From Tetracladium setigerum (taxonomy: Eukaryota; Ascomycota; Leotiomycetes; Helotiales), in assembly GCA_031472005.1 (NCBI GenBank), contig PZJY01000009.1, positions 2,046,001 to 2,110,000 of the forward strand: DNA of 64,000 nt, written 5' to 3'. The notes beneath the pieces were generated by a model, which made no database searches, was not told the DNA's origin, and worked only from the letters and a program-made list of their open reading frames with translations. Both the position numbers and the translations under genes were made by a program. Shown here one piece after another: positions 34,790 to 46,086 of the stretch (position 1 is the first letter of the stretch; each line of letters begins with the position of its first letter).

Positions 34790-37664
34790 ATGCCGTAAGT
34801 CATCCTTTTAGCAACTGCTCGACTGCATTTCTAACATTTATTCTTTGCAGAACAACAATCACAATCGATAGCACGCATTCACCGACCAACTCCTCCAACT
34901 CTCACTCCGAGGACTTTTCTGACGAAGGCTCGGGCATTCACGTTCCGTCACAGGGAAGCGCAAGCCAATCCTATTATTCGGAACTAGACGACTCGTCCTA
35001 TGACGAGATTGAACCATCTGATTCCGCCTCTCTCCCACCGACTGCACGACGCTACAGAACACGAGACGTCCATCCACCACCCGCGTCTCAAAACCCACCG
35101 CGCAGACACGCAACGACGGAAAGGACACACCGTCGGCCAACGCGAGTTCAACGGCACGCTGTGCCGGCACCACCATCAAGCGTGGATACTCAAGAGGAAC
35201 CGTATCCGGGCTACGGCCGAGGTTTCCCTTCACAAGCACCACCTCAATATGGTGGAGGGGGACCTCGTCCGGGCTACGCCCAAAGCGCATATTCTTCTCC
35301 AGGTGGAGGAGGACAGTATGCGCCGGCCCCATTTAGCAGTGCGCCAGGTGCGCTGACGCAGTACGGGCCGCCACCACCAAGTCAATTCCATTATCCTGGG
35401 GCTCAAGGTCCAAACCCTTTCTCTCCTCAGCCTACTAATTCTCCTGGGCCTCCAGGAGCTGGCTACTTCAATCTTCCGCATCATCCATTATCTGCCCAGA
35501 GCACACCCGGCGCCTATGGCGGCCATGAAATGATGCCGTATGGACACCAACAACAACAATACGGGCAATATCCAGGCTATCCGCAACATCCACAACAACC
35601 ACAGCATGGTATGTCACATCCGATGCAGCAAATGCAACAGCAAATGCAACAAATGCACGTGATGCCACCTCAAGCCCAGCTCTACCCTCCTCAGTGGCCT
35701 CGAGGCCCCTCAAGCGACCTCTCTGTAGGCGACCCAGAGATGGAGAGGAAAGTGATTGCAATGGAAGACGCGATGAAGAAGGCCCAAAAGGAGCTTGCCG
35801 ACAGAGATGCCAAGGAGGCCGCCGCAAAAGCTGAATTGGAAGCCGCGAGGAAAGCCGAAGCCGCCGCTGCGGAAGCCGCACGGAAAGCTGCTGAGGAGAA
35901 AGCTGCCTGGGAAAAGAAGCTTGAGGAAGAGAAAAGGGTAGCAATTGAAGCAGGAGTACGGGCAGCAAAGGAAGCCGAAATTGCTGCTGCTGAAGCAAGA
36001 CACAAGGCTGCCGAGGAGAAAGCTGCGTGGGAAAAGAAGCTCGAGGAAGAGAAAAGGGCAGCTATGGAGGCAGGAGCGCGAGCAGCAAAGGAAGCTGAGA
36101 TTGCTGCTGCTGAAGCAAGACAAAAGGCTGCTGACGAGAAAGCTGCCTGGGAGAGGAAACTCGAGGAGGAAAAGAAAGCTGCAATGGAGGCAGGACTTCA
36201 AGCTGCGAGACAAGCAGAGATTGCTGCTGCCGAGGCAAGAGCGAAAGCGGCAGAGGAGAGAGCTGCTTACCAGAGACAGCTCGAACAGGAATGGAAAGAC
36301 GCCATGGCCAAAGGTGTTGAAGCTGCTCGAAAAGCCGAAGAGGCAGCAGCAGAGGCCGCACGGAAAGCTGCCGAAGAGAAGGCCGCCTGGGAGAAGAGAC
36401 TGGATGAGGAGAAGGCAGCCGCGATGAAGGCTGGCGCAGAGGCGGCAAGGTTGGCCGAGGAATCGGCCGCGGAAGCGAAGAAGAAGATAGCCGAGGAGCA
36501 GGCGATGTGGCAAAGGAAGCTTGAAGATGAATGGAGGTTACAAATGCTAAAGAACGCCGAGGCGACCAGAAAGGCAGAAGAAGCTGCTGCTGAAAGCGCG
36601 AAAAAGGCCGCCGAGGAGAAGGCAGCTTGGGAGAGGAAGATTGAGGATGAAAAGAAGGCAGCGTTGGCTAAGGGTGCTGAGGATGCGAGACAGGCTCAGA
36701 TTGCTGCGGACAAAAAGGCAGCAGACGCTGCCGCAGAGGCAAAAGCAAAAGCCGACGCAATTGCAGAGCTTGCAAAAGTCAAAGCAGATGCTGCCGCTGA
36801 AGCCGAAAGGTTGAAGAAGGAGGCTGCGGAAGAAGCTGCAAAACTCAAGAAGGATGCCGAGGAAGCGTTGACGAAGGCAAAAGCACCACCTCCAGAAGAG
36901 AAAAAACCCCTCCGGTTCAAGGATGCAGTTGGGCGAAAATTCAGTTTCCCTTTCCACCTTTGCCAAAAATGGGCTGTAAGTACCTCCAGCTTCCAAAGTC
37001 ATGTCATGTGTAATCAACTAATTCACAACAGGGCATGGATGAACTAATCCAACAAGCTTTCGTACATGTTGACGTTATAGGTCCTCATGTTAGAAACGGT
37101 CGATACGATCTGGTCGGACCAAACGGAGAGATCATTCTCAAGCAGGTATGGGAGACTGTGATCCAGCCGGACTGGGCGATAACTATGCATATGTGGCCAA
37201 TACCGGAGCAAAGGCCGCCCCCTCCTGGAATGCTTCCACCAGACCACCCACTGAACAGGCCCCGAAGCGGTGGACATCGAAGCAGCAGAGGAGCTGTCCC
37301 AGTACCCCCTTCTCACCACAGAGGCGGTGGTGGAGGGCCTGGACCTGGACCCGGACCCGGACCCTCGGGTAGACCGATGGGGATGGGAGGGATGGGAATG
37401 GGAGGAGGTCCAATGCCTCCTCCCCCTCCACCCAACTGGGCTGGCGGTGGACCTCCAAGACCAGGCCAACCTCCTATCGTCGTGATGGGAGGGGATCGTC
37501 CTCATCGAGGATCGCGAAGTCCAACAGGTGGAAGAAAGAGCGGATCTTCTTCCAAAGGAGGGGGAGGAGGAGGAGGAGTTTTAGGCTGGATGGCAGGAGC
37601 CTCAAAGACGTCTAAACCGTCGGGAAAAGGTGTGGCCACCTTCTTCCAATGGGCTTTGACATAG
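34790..37664 (+). CDS. Ala/Glu/Lys-rich coiled-coil protein with C-terminal fungal ubiquitin-like (ULD) domain
   Basis: Exons are 34790-34794, 34851-36975 and 37032-37664 (920 residues). Exon 1 codes for just ATGCC. After an intron with a CTAAC branch the protein runs MPTTITIDSTHSPTNSS. An acidic Ser-rich N-terminus is followed by a Pro/Gly/Gln/Tyr-rich segment (~130-310). Seven tandem 40-residue repeats (bases 35896-36735) and a Lys/Ala helix follow. A folded domain of ~85 residues then begins KPLRFKDAVGRKFSFPF, continues QAFVHVDVIGPHVRNGRYDLVGPNGEIILKQVWE, and ends WPIPE. This resembles the ULD-type domain of filamentous fungi. The tail is Gly/Pro-rich. Function unknown; a scaffold role is a guess from architecture. 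Confidence 0.82.
35896..36735 (+). repeat. Seven tandem 120-bp (40-residue) coding repeats
   Basis: Seven units of exactly 40 residues follow each other with no gaps. Each starts E(K/R/Q)A and has Trp at position 5 (Tyr in unit 4), then (K/R/Q)(L/I)(E/D)xE and Ala-rich (A/S)AA(E/D) blocks. Unit 1 starts EKAAWEKKLEEEKR and unit 7 starts EKAAWERKIEDEKK. Nucleotide identity is high between units 1-3 and lower in units 4-6, implying older and newer duplications. Confidence 0.9.
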
Positions 37665-38903
37665 TTGACTAACCAGTGTAGGGGCAAAAAAATCTGAACC
37701 ACCACAAGACGCATGTCTTGTCATGTAATCGCCCATCACTTTTCGACACTTTCACATAGAACTTCGACATACCGCTCGATCTCATTTAGATTTTGATATT
37801 TTTTGATACCCAGTACTGCGAGTTGAAACGAAAACAGCCCGGGTTTCCCAATACCATAACTTATGGATCCGAGCTTCCCTTGATTCAACAACATCGTCCC
37901 CGCTCGCTCGGGATTGTACGACAAATATATGGGCGGAACTATCTGATTTCATTTCCTACATCAGTCAACTGTGTTTCATCATTTCGATTTCTTTGGGATA
38001 GACTGGGAAGGATTGGCTTTGTGTGGACTTTTCGTGGAGGGATGAAGCTGTTGCATGCCGGTTCAGGGAGGCACGTCTTTTTCCCAGCTCACAAGGCCGG
38101 GTTTTGGCTGTCTAACCAGGGGACGTCATTTATACAAAAAGGGCTGATGTTTAATTTCTTTTGTCTTGCGATTACATTCTGTGCGATTTTCATATTCCTT
38201 TTTTTTTTGCCTTGCGGATTAGCGTTTTGAACCTTTTTGGGGGGTAAGGGGGAATACCGAATGATTTTGAAGATAACTTTGTGTTTTATGGATACCTGAG
38301 TATGATTTAAATGATGGATGGATGGGTTGAATGAAAGGGCGGAGGGGCGCAAATATGGGAACCAATGGATGGATGCAAACGGGATTTATTGTGTATAAGG
38401 TGTGCGGATGGCTCGTATGTCAATTTTCAGTCATGGGGATTTGGGGGTTTGGGTCACCATTTCTGCATTTTGATATACCTTATAGATCGTCTGGCAAGCA
38501 ATATGCATCCGAAATATTTTTAAGTATCTTTACTTCTTTGTTGTATTGCGCAAGCTAGTGAGCGAGAAGGATATATGTAAAGCGCGCGTAGTATTATTAT
38601 ATTGACACTCGGATTTATAAATCTGCATATCCACAAGACACATTCCTCGTGAAGTGACCACCTACCAAATCTCCAAACTACCCATTACCTATAAAAATTA
38701 CATTACCTGTCATGGACTGACCACAAAGCTTGGTACACATCGCACACTGATCACGTGCGATAAGCCTTTCCTTATCCAAAATCTACGCCAAGATTTCGTT
38801 CGGCATTTTTATTTTCTCAGTTTGAAGCTCTCGACAATCCTCTTGTGCAAGCAAGCAAGCACCCTTCCAGCAATTTTCCCCCCCTCCAAAGCTCCCTACA
38901 AAG
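37665..38903. other. Intergenic
   Basis: The 3' flank of the ULD gene and leader of the SMAP-family gene. The region is T/G-rich near 38130-38260 with runs TTTTTTTTTT and GGGGGG. No coding region recognised. Confidence 0.4.
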
Positions 38904-41129
38904 ATGGACAACGCGAATTTTGTCCCCCTAGGCGAGTCGAATCGCAGGGAGGCATTCGAAGGGCATGCGAACGCCGAAACCAAGGTGACGTCTCTTAGTG
39001 GTGGAGGCGGTGCTGAGCAACAGAAACAGACGAAAGGTAGGTCCGTAGAGCAATAGTTGCTGTTCTTTTTTTTATTTTTTTTATTTCATTATTACAGTTT
39101 CTAACTTCTTGGGTGTGTTTTGATTATGATAGAGGAGAGGAAGCAGATTGCAAGGGAGACTAGATCTGCTGCGAAGAAGGAGAGGAAGAAGGCGAAATCC
39201 GATGCTAAAAAGGCGAGGAAGGAGAATGGAATAGAGCATAATCGCTTGGTATGTTACGCCCTTTCCCCAAGATTCCTGGGGCTATCATTCCAATTGCCTA
39301 TACCTTGTCGTATGTTGGCTAATAAAATGCTCTTCCAACAGACACGAGATAACGAAAAACACTCCAAGAACGACGATCGCAACAAGGAACAATCAATCGA
39401 AAAGGAACGCAACAAGATCCGCTACGAAGCCGTACACCAAGCAGAACGAATGGCTAGTCGATACGACATGAGCGGCAAACTATTCAACGTTGGCGAGGTT
39501 GTGATCCTGGAGGATGGGAAAGTCAAGTCGAAAGCCGCGCTGCAGAGGATTGCGGATGCGAAAGCTTTGAAGGATAATACGCTTACTGCTAAGCAAGAGG
39601 AACGTGCTGCAAATGGAACGGTGGAGGGGGTTAATTTGCAGAGGCAGGCGCAGATTTCTGGGGTGTTGCCTGGAAAGCCGAAACGGATCAGTAATAAGGA
39701 GAAGAAGAGGCTGGAGATGTTGGCGCCGAAGGTGGTGCCTCCGAAGCCGGTTTTGCCAGAGGGGTATAGTTTGCCGGAGGGGGAGGAGAATTTTATTGCG
39801 CTGTGGGATATTACTGATGAGGAGATATTGAGACGGTTGACGAGGGGGAAGAGTGAGAAGAAATTGGCTGCTAAAGCTTTGAGGAATGAGCAGAAGGAGA
39901 AGAAGAAGTTGAAGCAGGCGTTGAAGGCGATGAAGAAGGAGGCTGAAGGGAAGGGGGTTCCGTGGGATCCGGAGGCTGCAAGGAGAGAGGTTTTGGGTGA
40001 GGATGGAAAAAAGAAACAGAAGAAGGCACAGGTTGCTGCTGCCTCGGATGATGATTCAAATTCGGACTCGGATGAAGTCGCAGATGAAGATTCTAGCTCT
40101 GAGCCTGAAGAGGGATCGGATGAGGAGATGGAGGATGATGCCGAGTCAAAGGTCAAAGCTGCTGAAGCTGTACAACGCGAGTTGGATGAGGAGAAGTTAG
40201 CTGGCAAGGCCGCCAAGAAAGCCGCGAAAAAGGCAGCACAGGACAAGGAGAAAATCGTCGAACTCCCTGTTACAAAAGAAGGGACAGAGGAAGAGAAAAA
40301 GGCAGCCCGAAAAGCTCTCCGCAAGGCTGAAAAAGTAGCGGCAAAGAAAGCCGCAGAGGCAGCTCCAGAGGCAATGGAAGGTGTCGAGTCTACAAACGGT
40401 TCCAAAAACAAGCGAAAGCGAAGCGAGGACGTGGACGAGGAAGTCTCCACCACCACCAAAACATCCAAAAAGAGCAAACCAACAACGGTCGTCGAAAGTA
40501 ACGACTCCAAACTCGACGCCTTAATCGAAGAACAGAATAAACTCCGTCTGGCTCAAGTTGAAGAAGAAGGTGAAAAGGCCAAGCTTCAAAACGCTAAACA
40601 CGAAGAGAGAGAGACTACTCCACGGGTTGTCGAGGAGAACAGCAATACCACTAAAATTAAGAAAGAGAAGAAGCGGAAAGTGGAAAAAACTGTGGAAGTT
40701 GAGGTTGATGACGCAGCTGAAGAGAAACAACGAAAGAAAGAGAAGAAGGAGAAGAAAGAGAAAAAAGCTAAGAAAGCTGCTGAACGCGAAGCTGCATCTG
40801 CCTCTACCTCTATCCCTTCCACCACCACCACGAACACAGTCACCAACACCCACAACTCAGCACAACAATGGAACCCCGAAGCCCTCACAGGCGACGAAGC
40901 CCGCAAGCAGAAATATTTGCGATTGTTAGGTGCTAAGAAAGGCGGTGCGTCCCCTGCTACTGCTGTTGTTCTCCCTGAGAAGAAGAAGAGACAGGAAAAT
41001 GGGAGTGCAAGTGGTAGTGGGAAGGTAGATGAGATTAGGCGGGCGGAGAGTGAATTGGAGAGACAGTTCCAGGCGGGCATTAAGATGAAGCATGATGGTG
41101 GGGGGAAGAGGAGGGGGTTGGGTGCTTAA
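38904..41129 (+). CDS. SMAP (small acidic protein)-family Lys/Glu-rich nuclear-type protein
   Basis: Exons are 38904-39036, 39133-39248 and 39342-41129 (678 residues). The N-terminus is MDNANFVPLGESNRREAF. The body is extremely rich in Lys, Ala and Glu, with a block of alternating Asp/Ser (SDDDSNSDSDEVADED) and several basic tracts (KNKRKRSE, KKEKKEKKEKKAKK) that could act as nuclear/nucleolar signals. The C-terminus has the SMAP pattern: QWNPEALTGDEARKQKYLRLLGAKK, a variable stretch, then SELERQFQAGIKMKHDGGGKRRGLGA. Members are poorly characterised; a role in RNA or ribosome metabolism is only suspected. Introns carry clear GTAGGT/GTATGT donors. A very long antisense frame here is a shadow of the Lys/Glu codons. 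Confidence 0.82.
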
Positions 41130-42084
41130 TTCTTTTTTTTTGGTTTGGGTTGGGTTGAGTGTTGAGTTGAGAGGAAGGAAGGAGGTTAAATCTTTGTCGA
41201 AGAGTCGGAGTCGTGCTTGAAAAGGGGAGGAGGCGAAAGATAGGTGGTACTATCTGTGAGACTTGAGGGGTGGAGTTTTGGAAGTGAATGGACTTAAATG
41301 ATTAATTCCCCATAGGCGGGCGGTTCTATCTGTGAGATTCTTCTGGCGGAGGTAGAACTGTAGATAGATAGTTTGTTAGCAGTTTGTTAGCAGTTTGTTA
41401 GCAAGTTGTCAGCCAAAAATAAAATATACCAGTTATAACCACTGAAGATATCAAGAAAATATATTCCCGTTGTAACGTATCACATCATTTTTTAACAGTA
41501 ACTGTAAGGTGTGCAAAAATCCGCTTTCTTCAAGTTCAACTTTTCTACTGCTCCAAATCAAAAAGAACCTCCATTCTCATGAAGGGGTTCAGTGTTCAAT
41601 ACAGATAATATATCAAATCCCCCTTTTCTTTCTTTTATTTCCCTATGATAAAAACCCCATAAGTATGTCTGGACAAATGAAAGAAAAAAAAAGAAAACAA
41701 GAAAACAGATAAGCACATAAAAAGAAAACGAGCCCTTTTTGTATGGTACAACTCAAGACTCCTTCTTTCTCATATGATATGTCTCCCCTCACACCCTCTT
41801 TCCCCCATTATGCGAGCATGCTACCCTCCTCCCTCCACCCCTCCACCAACCCAAAATCTCTCACGCATTGATATAGTACCGGTTCACAACGCTCCATGGT
41901 ATCCCCATTTCGCCCTCGCTATTCCCTCCCTCCCATCCATCCATCTGATTTGTTGATGTTCGAAGAAGATATTATTCCCGTCTGTATCTGCCTCCCATTT
42001 CTTCACAATGCCCCCCTCACTCTTTCTCTTCCCCTTCACCCACCCCTCTGGTGCTGCAGTCGAATGATTGCCACCGATCCTGCT
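41130..42084. other. Intergenic between convergent genes
   Basis: Besides the 11-bp repeat, it has A-rich stretches (41680-41730) and pyrimidine-rich stretches (41785-41850, 42000-42050) consistent with 3' ends. No gene recognised. Confidence 0.4.
41370..41413. repeat. 11-bp tandem repeat downstream of the SMAP gene
   Basis: Three perfect copies of AGTTTGTTAGC (41370-41402) are followed by one degenerate copy (AAGTTGTCAGC). The array lies about 240 bases after the stop codon, probably in the 3' untranslated region or just behind it. Confidence 0.9.
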
Positions 42085-42693
42085 TTAGAAAAATCGACTC
42101 AAGAGCTCGAAGAGTAAGCCGCCGAAGATGACGAAACCGAGGACACCTGTAGAATTGGATTTTTGTGGTCAGCTTAGCTGAGCTAGAGAACATGGGAGTA
42201 TGGAAGTGTGGAAGCATGTATTTTAGAGATTGCGATTGATAGTAATAGTAGCGGTAGTTGTAGTTGTAATTGCGATTCCATCCCGCGCGCAATTCGTCTC
42301 TGAGTTTCGCAAGTTGCTCCTTGGTGAGGATGCGCCTGGTGTGGTTGTACAATCTTTCGAATAGAGAGACGAGAAGTAGGGAGGGAAGGAGTCGAGAAGA
42401 GAGTATAAAACATACCGAGAACAACAGGACTAACAGGACTCTTGAATGCCTTCTTCACTTTAAGCTCGCCCTCTGGCTTTCCACGCTTGAGATCTTCCTG
42501 TTTGGCGAATTTGGCATTTCGCTTGCGTTGTTCCGGGGTTTGAGTCTATTTGTTTTGGATGCATTGGTTAGTATAGGTGTGTGTTATTGTTTCATTTTCC
42601 TTCCATCGGTTTCGAGGTAGGGAAGTGAGGTGGTAGTTAAGGGAACATATTTATTGATCTTGGATATTGGAGGACAGGGGACAACTTTACCAT
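42085..42693 (-). CDS. YSY6: Stress-associated ER protein RAMP4/SERP (Ysy6)
   Basis: Tiny tail-anchored ER protein associated with the Sec61 translocon. Exons are 42693-42691 (the ATG alone), 42545-42416 and 42146-42085, giving 64 residues. The chain starts M|TQTPEQRKRNAKFAKQ and continues RGKPEGELKVKKAFKSPVSP, which is the family signature. A single C-terminal membrane span follows (VVLGVLGFVIFGGLLFELL). The first exon contributes only the start codon. The ACTAACC branch and TAG acceptor of intron 1 and the absence of any other in-frame Met support this model. It is divergent from a small mitochondrial protein gene, 455 bases apart. Confidence 0.92.
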
Positions 42694-43148
42694 TTTGTTA
42701 GAAGAGAGATGGTTGAGTTTGATTCGAGTTATTGTTGGAAAGAAGGAGTGGGATTGAAGTGTGTGCTGTTATATTTAATGTTGCTTTTGCTTTGGAAAGG
42801 GTGGACGAGGATATATTTCGTAAAAGAGATCGGTCGGTCTTTATGGAATATCTGTCCCGACAGCGCAGATGGACAGAGTTGCATTACTAGAGTAGCCGGC
42901 GCCGGGCCCCAGGACAAGGGTAGGTAGTGTGTGGTGCTTCTCGGCTTATGGAAGCTGAACCTTGTCCGCTCGCGTTTTTGTTTTTGTGGGGAACTACCAA
43001 CCTGAACTCTAGTCTTGGCCTTGTGTCCTGGGAGCCTCATTTTACGGGTGGTGCGAATATTCAGATCATTCATATTCCATCAATCAATCGTTCCTCTTCT
43101 TTGTTATATCTCAACCTCCCTTCACGACATTTACGCACGTCACACAAG
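42694..43148. promoter_or_regulatory. Shared promoter region of RAMP4 and the mitochondrial protein gene
   Basis: The 455 bases lie between divergent starts. A short GC-rich patch (about 42893-42912, GCCGGCGCCGGGCCC) stands out from its surroundings. A pyrimidine-rich leader precedes the right-hand ATG. Confidence 0.45.
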
Positions 43149-43733
43149 ATGAATCCAACATCAGCGATGAGAATGTTCCGGACAGGCGCACAATTACAAC
43201 AATTACAATGGAAGGGCGCGGTGGTGCGAGCATTGGGTCAGCAGCGGAGGTGGAATTCAACGAATCCTGGATCGGGTCCGCAGAAGGAGAAAGAGGTGTC
43301 ACCGCATGTGAGTTGTTGTTTTTGTTAGAAGGATCAGAGGGGAGATGATGTGGTGGGGGATGGAGTAATCAATTGGTCAGGGAACTAATGTTTGGGGATG
43401 AACGGCAGATTGGATTCTACAAGACCTTTTCAAGACCCATTGCGAAGGTTCTTTTGATGGCGGCTTTTACGTATCAGCTTGTGTATTGGGGCTGGGTGAA
43501 GCTGGAGACGAATGAGGTGAAGGCGAATAAGAATGGTAAGTCTGGTTTGTCTGTTCTATCGTTGGGAGGTGGAGGATAGGTTTGGATGAGCTGTTGATGA
43601 AGCGCGGTTGGCCAATTTGGAGGGGAGAGTGCAATTGAAAGGATACAAGCTAACAGTTGGATGTGCAGCAGAAGTTAAAGTATTGGAAGAGCAATTGGCG
43701 AAGCTTACGACGAAGGAGAAGCCCACAACTTGA
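43149..43733 (+). CDS. Small mitochondrial inner-membrane protein, possibly INA17-like
   Basis: Exons are 43149-43307, 43409-43535 and 43669-43733 (116 residues). The N-terminus (MNPTSAMRMFRTGAQ...QQRRWNSTNP) is an Arg-rich mitochondrial presequence with an RRWNS-type cleavage context. One membrane segment follows at ~62-80 (PIAKVLLMAAFTYQLVYWGWVKLE). A short coiled coil ends the chain (EVKVLEEQLAKLTTKEK). This architecture (presequence, one span, C-terminal coil) resembles Ina17, a factor for ATP synthase assembly. The resemblance is weak and from memory, so the name is not assigned. Phases and branch points (GCTAAC before exon 3) agree. Confidence 0.7.
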
Positions 43734-45034
43734 GCTATGGTTGTGGATAAATTCGGGGGTTGAAGGACTCATTCTTCGAGTCGCGACGATGGAGATGTTG
43801 GGCGAACGACATGAGATCAACCACAGTTGCTCGAGCAGCAGCGGAGTATGTTGACCTGTATATTGGAAGTAAATTTTCCGATGGAAGTGCGAGATGGGGT
43901 GTTTAGGCTTGAGCATGTAGAGCTCTGAAGGAATATACCTACGATAGGAGGAAGCAGGCTTCTCGTCTCTCCGTGGTCAGAGGCTCTCTGGCAATCCGGT
44001 GAGCAAGATGAAGGAAATGAGAGGCCGAAATACCGGAACAATACAAGGATGGGCCATCTGATTTCGTCTTGTGGAATTCTTGTTCTCCCGCTCCTATTTT
44101 ATGGCCTGCACACCCTTCAACTCGTTCACCAAGTCTGGTCAGCGAATACAAAGTTTTCAACATACCATGGTCTATCGGGGAACTAATAGACGCCATGAAG
44201 GAAAAGAGAATCCGTAGCTTTGTTCGGAATTCACTGGTGCTAGATACCTTCTCGCTCTGTCCCTTGGAGTGCATGCTCTTCGGCGAGTGGAAGTGCCACC
44301 CATGTGTAAGCATTGCCTTTCCATGTACTCTTATTACGTCTTTTGTATCTTTCATTTTTGTCGAGCAAATGATATCTCGACAGGATCCAAACACCATTGC
44401 CTTGAACAATTGGCTGGCGCAAGTGTGCCTTCGGTGGATAGAGCGGATTTAGCGGCTGCCATCCGCACTGTCCGCAAAGGTGGTCAAGACGAGCAAGGAT
44501 CTCTCAATAAAATCTCCGACTCGTTTATAATTCTAACTCCTGTTGCTTGTTGCCTTTAGTGCAGTGATTTGATTTGACTGTAGAAAAAGAGGAATGGCAG
44601 CGGCTAAAGCCTATTTTCATTCATGCATCCTGCCTGGCAGGGTCGGATTATTCCACAATTTCCTACTGATGGGCACACTGCGCAATAAAGATCATACGTC
44701 TAGATAGTTCTTTTAGCGTCACACTGAAGCTGTTCAGTTGACAGATGGAATCGAAGTTGCCGTTTGAGGCTTCTTGTTTTTATCTCATGATTGGTGGACT
44801 TCACGCTCTTCAATTATTCCGTGTTGTCCAGTTTCTCAACTGCATAGAGCGGCTGAGATTCTTACCCGACCTCAAACGCGGGGATAGAGTTATAAAAGCC
44901 TCGATGTCCCTCTCTATTAGGATTTCTTTACACTGCTCACTCATCTCAGCCCCCAAGACTTATCCTATTTGAATTCTTCAAGTCAAAATTACAAGTAGAA
45001 TCTCCGCCGTTCCTTCACAAAATCTGCATTCAAT
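43734..45034. other. Intergenic region without a confident gene
   Basis: Reading frames up to 156 residues exist on both strands around 43940-44560, but they overlap each other and show no domain. A GTAAGC donor and CGACAG acceptor at about 44306 and 44390 could mark an unrecognised plus-strand gene. Confidence 0.35.
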
Positions 45035-46086
45035 ATGGCTCCATCTCGAGTCTTACTCACAGGAGCAAACGGCTTCCTCGGTCTCCATATCCTCTCACAA
45101 TTGGTCGAAGCCGGCTATTCAGTCCGTGCAGTTGTCCGAAGTCAAATAAAGGGAGATTTAATTCTGCAAGATTTCTCAAAATACGCTTCTCTAATCGACA
45201 TATTTGTCGTACCCGACATCACACTTCCCGGCGCATTCGACGAAGCAGTCCAATCCACTCCCCCTTCACAGCCGTCATCCATCAAGCCTCGCCCTTCCTC
45301 TTCGCCTCCGTCACCTCCAACATTCAAATCCTCGACCCCGCAATCAAAGGCACCACCTCCCTCCTCCAATCCATCAAATCCCTCGCCCCAACCGTAACCC
45401 GCGTAATCTACACCTCCTCTTGCGCCGCCATCGTCGACCGCACCATCCCAGACGTCTCCATCCCCCAAAAGACTTACACCGAAACTGACTGGATCCCCAT
45501 GACCTACACGGAAGCCCTCGCGAGCGACAAAGGCGGTGCCTACCGCGCCAGCAAGAAATTCGCCGAGCTCGCCGCCTGGGAATTCATCCGTACCGAAACG
45601 CCAAATTTCGACTTGGTTTCGCTCAATCCTCCTATGATTTGGGGACCATTTCTGCCGCAGACGGCAAAGAGACTTAAGATCCACGATCTGAATCAGTCGA
45701 ATGCGCGTGTTTATGACGGGTATATTAATTCGACGAAAGAGTCACCCTTGCCGCACAATGCGTTGAATGTATATATCGACGTGCGGGATTTGGCGACGGC
45801 GCATTTGAGGGCCCTTGAGATTGAGGAGGCTGGTGGGGAGAGGTTCATTACGAGTGCGAGGGAGATTGCTGGACAGAGGATTTGTGATATTTTGAGGAAG
45901 GGGTTTGGGGAGTTGGAGGGGAGGACGCCGCTAGGGAAGCCGGGGACGAGTGAGATTGAGGAGGGGAGCTATTTGGTGAGTAATGAGAAGGCTGTGAGGG
46001 TGTTGGGGTTGGAGTTTAAGAGTGATGAGGAGTGTTTCGTGGATTTAGCGAGGCAGTTGTTGGATATTGAGAAGGCTTCTAAGTGA
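45035..46086 (+). CDS. NAD(P)-dependent reductase, extended SDR (Gre2/dihydroflavonol reductase-like), frameshifted
   Basis: Cytosolic reductase of ketones or aldehydes. The N-terminus VLLTGANGFLGLHILSQL is the nucleotide-binding motif. RVIYTSSCAAIVD carries the catalytic Ser, and YRASKKFAE the Tyr-x-x-x-Lys pair. LVSLNPPMIWGPFLP and YIDVRDLATAHLRAL are typical of the family. The frame changes at CCCCC 45260-45264. One additional C leads into FTAVIHQASPFLFASVTSN and gives 351 codons with no intron. Substrate cannot be predicted; fungal relatives include methylglyoxal and carbonyl reductases. Confidence 0.85.

Noticed and set aside
35710..36513. 267-residue and other antisense frames over the ULD gene repeats
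   Set aside because: Repetitive Leu/Ser/Phe composition mirrors the coding repeats; not a gene.
39422..40510. 362-residue antisense frame over the SMAP gene
   Set aside because: Ser/Phe/Leu-rich shadow of the Lys/Glu/Ala codons on the plus strand; no domain or splice sites.
43939..44559. Overlapping frames up to 156 residues on both strands
   Set aside because: No recognisable domain; each overlaps another frame; splice signals alone are not enough.
45142..45684. 180-residue antisense frame over the reductase
   Set aside because: Shadow of the GC-biased third positions of the reductase gene.
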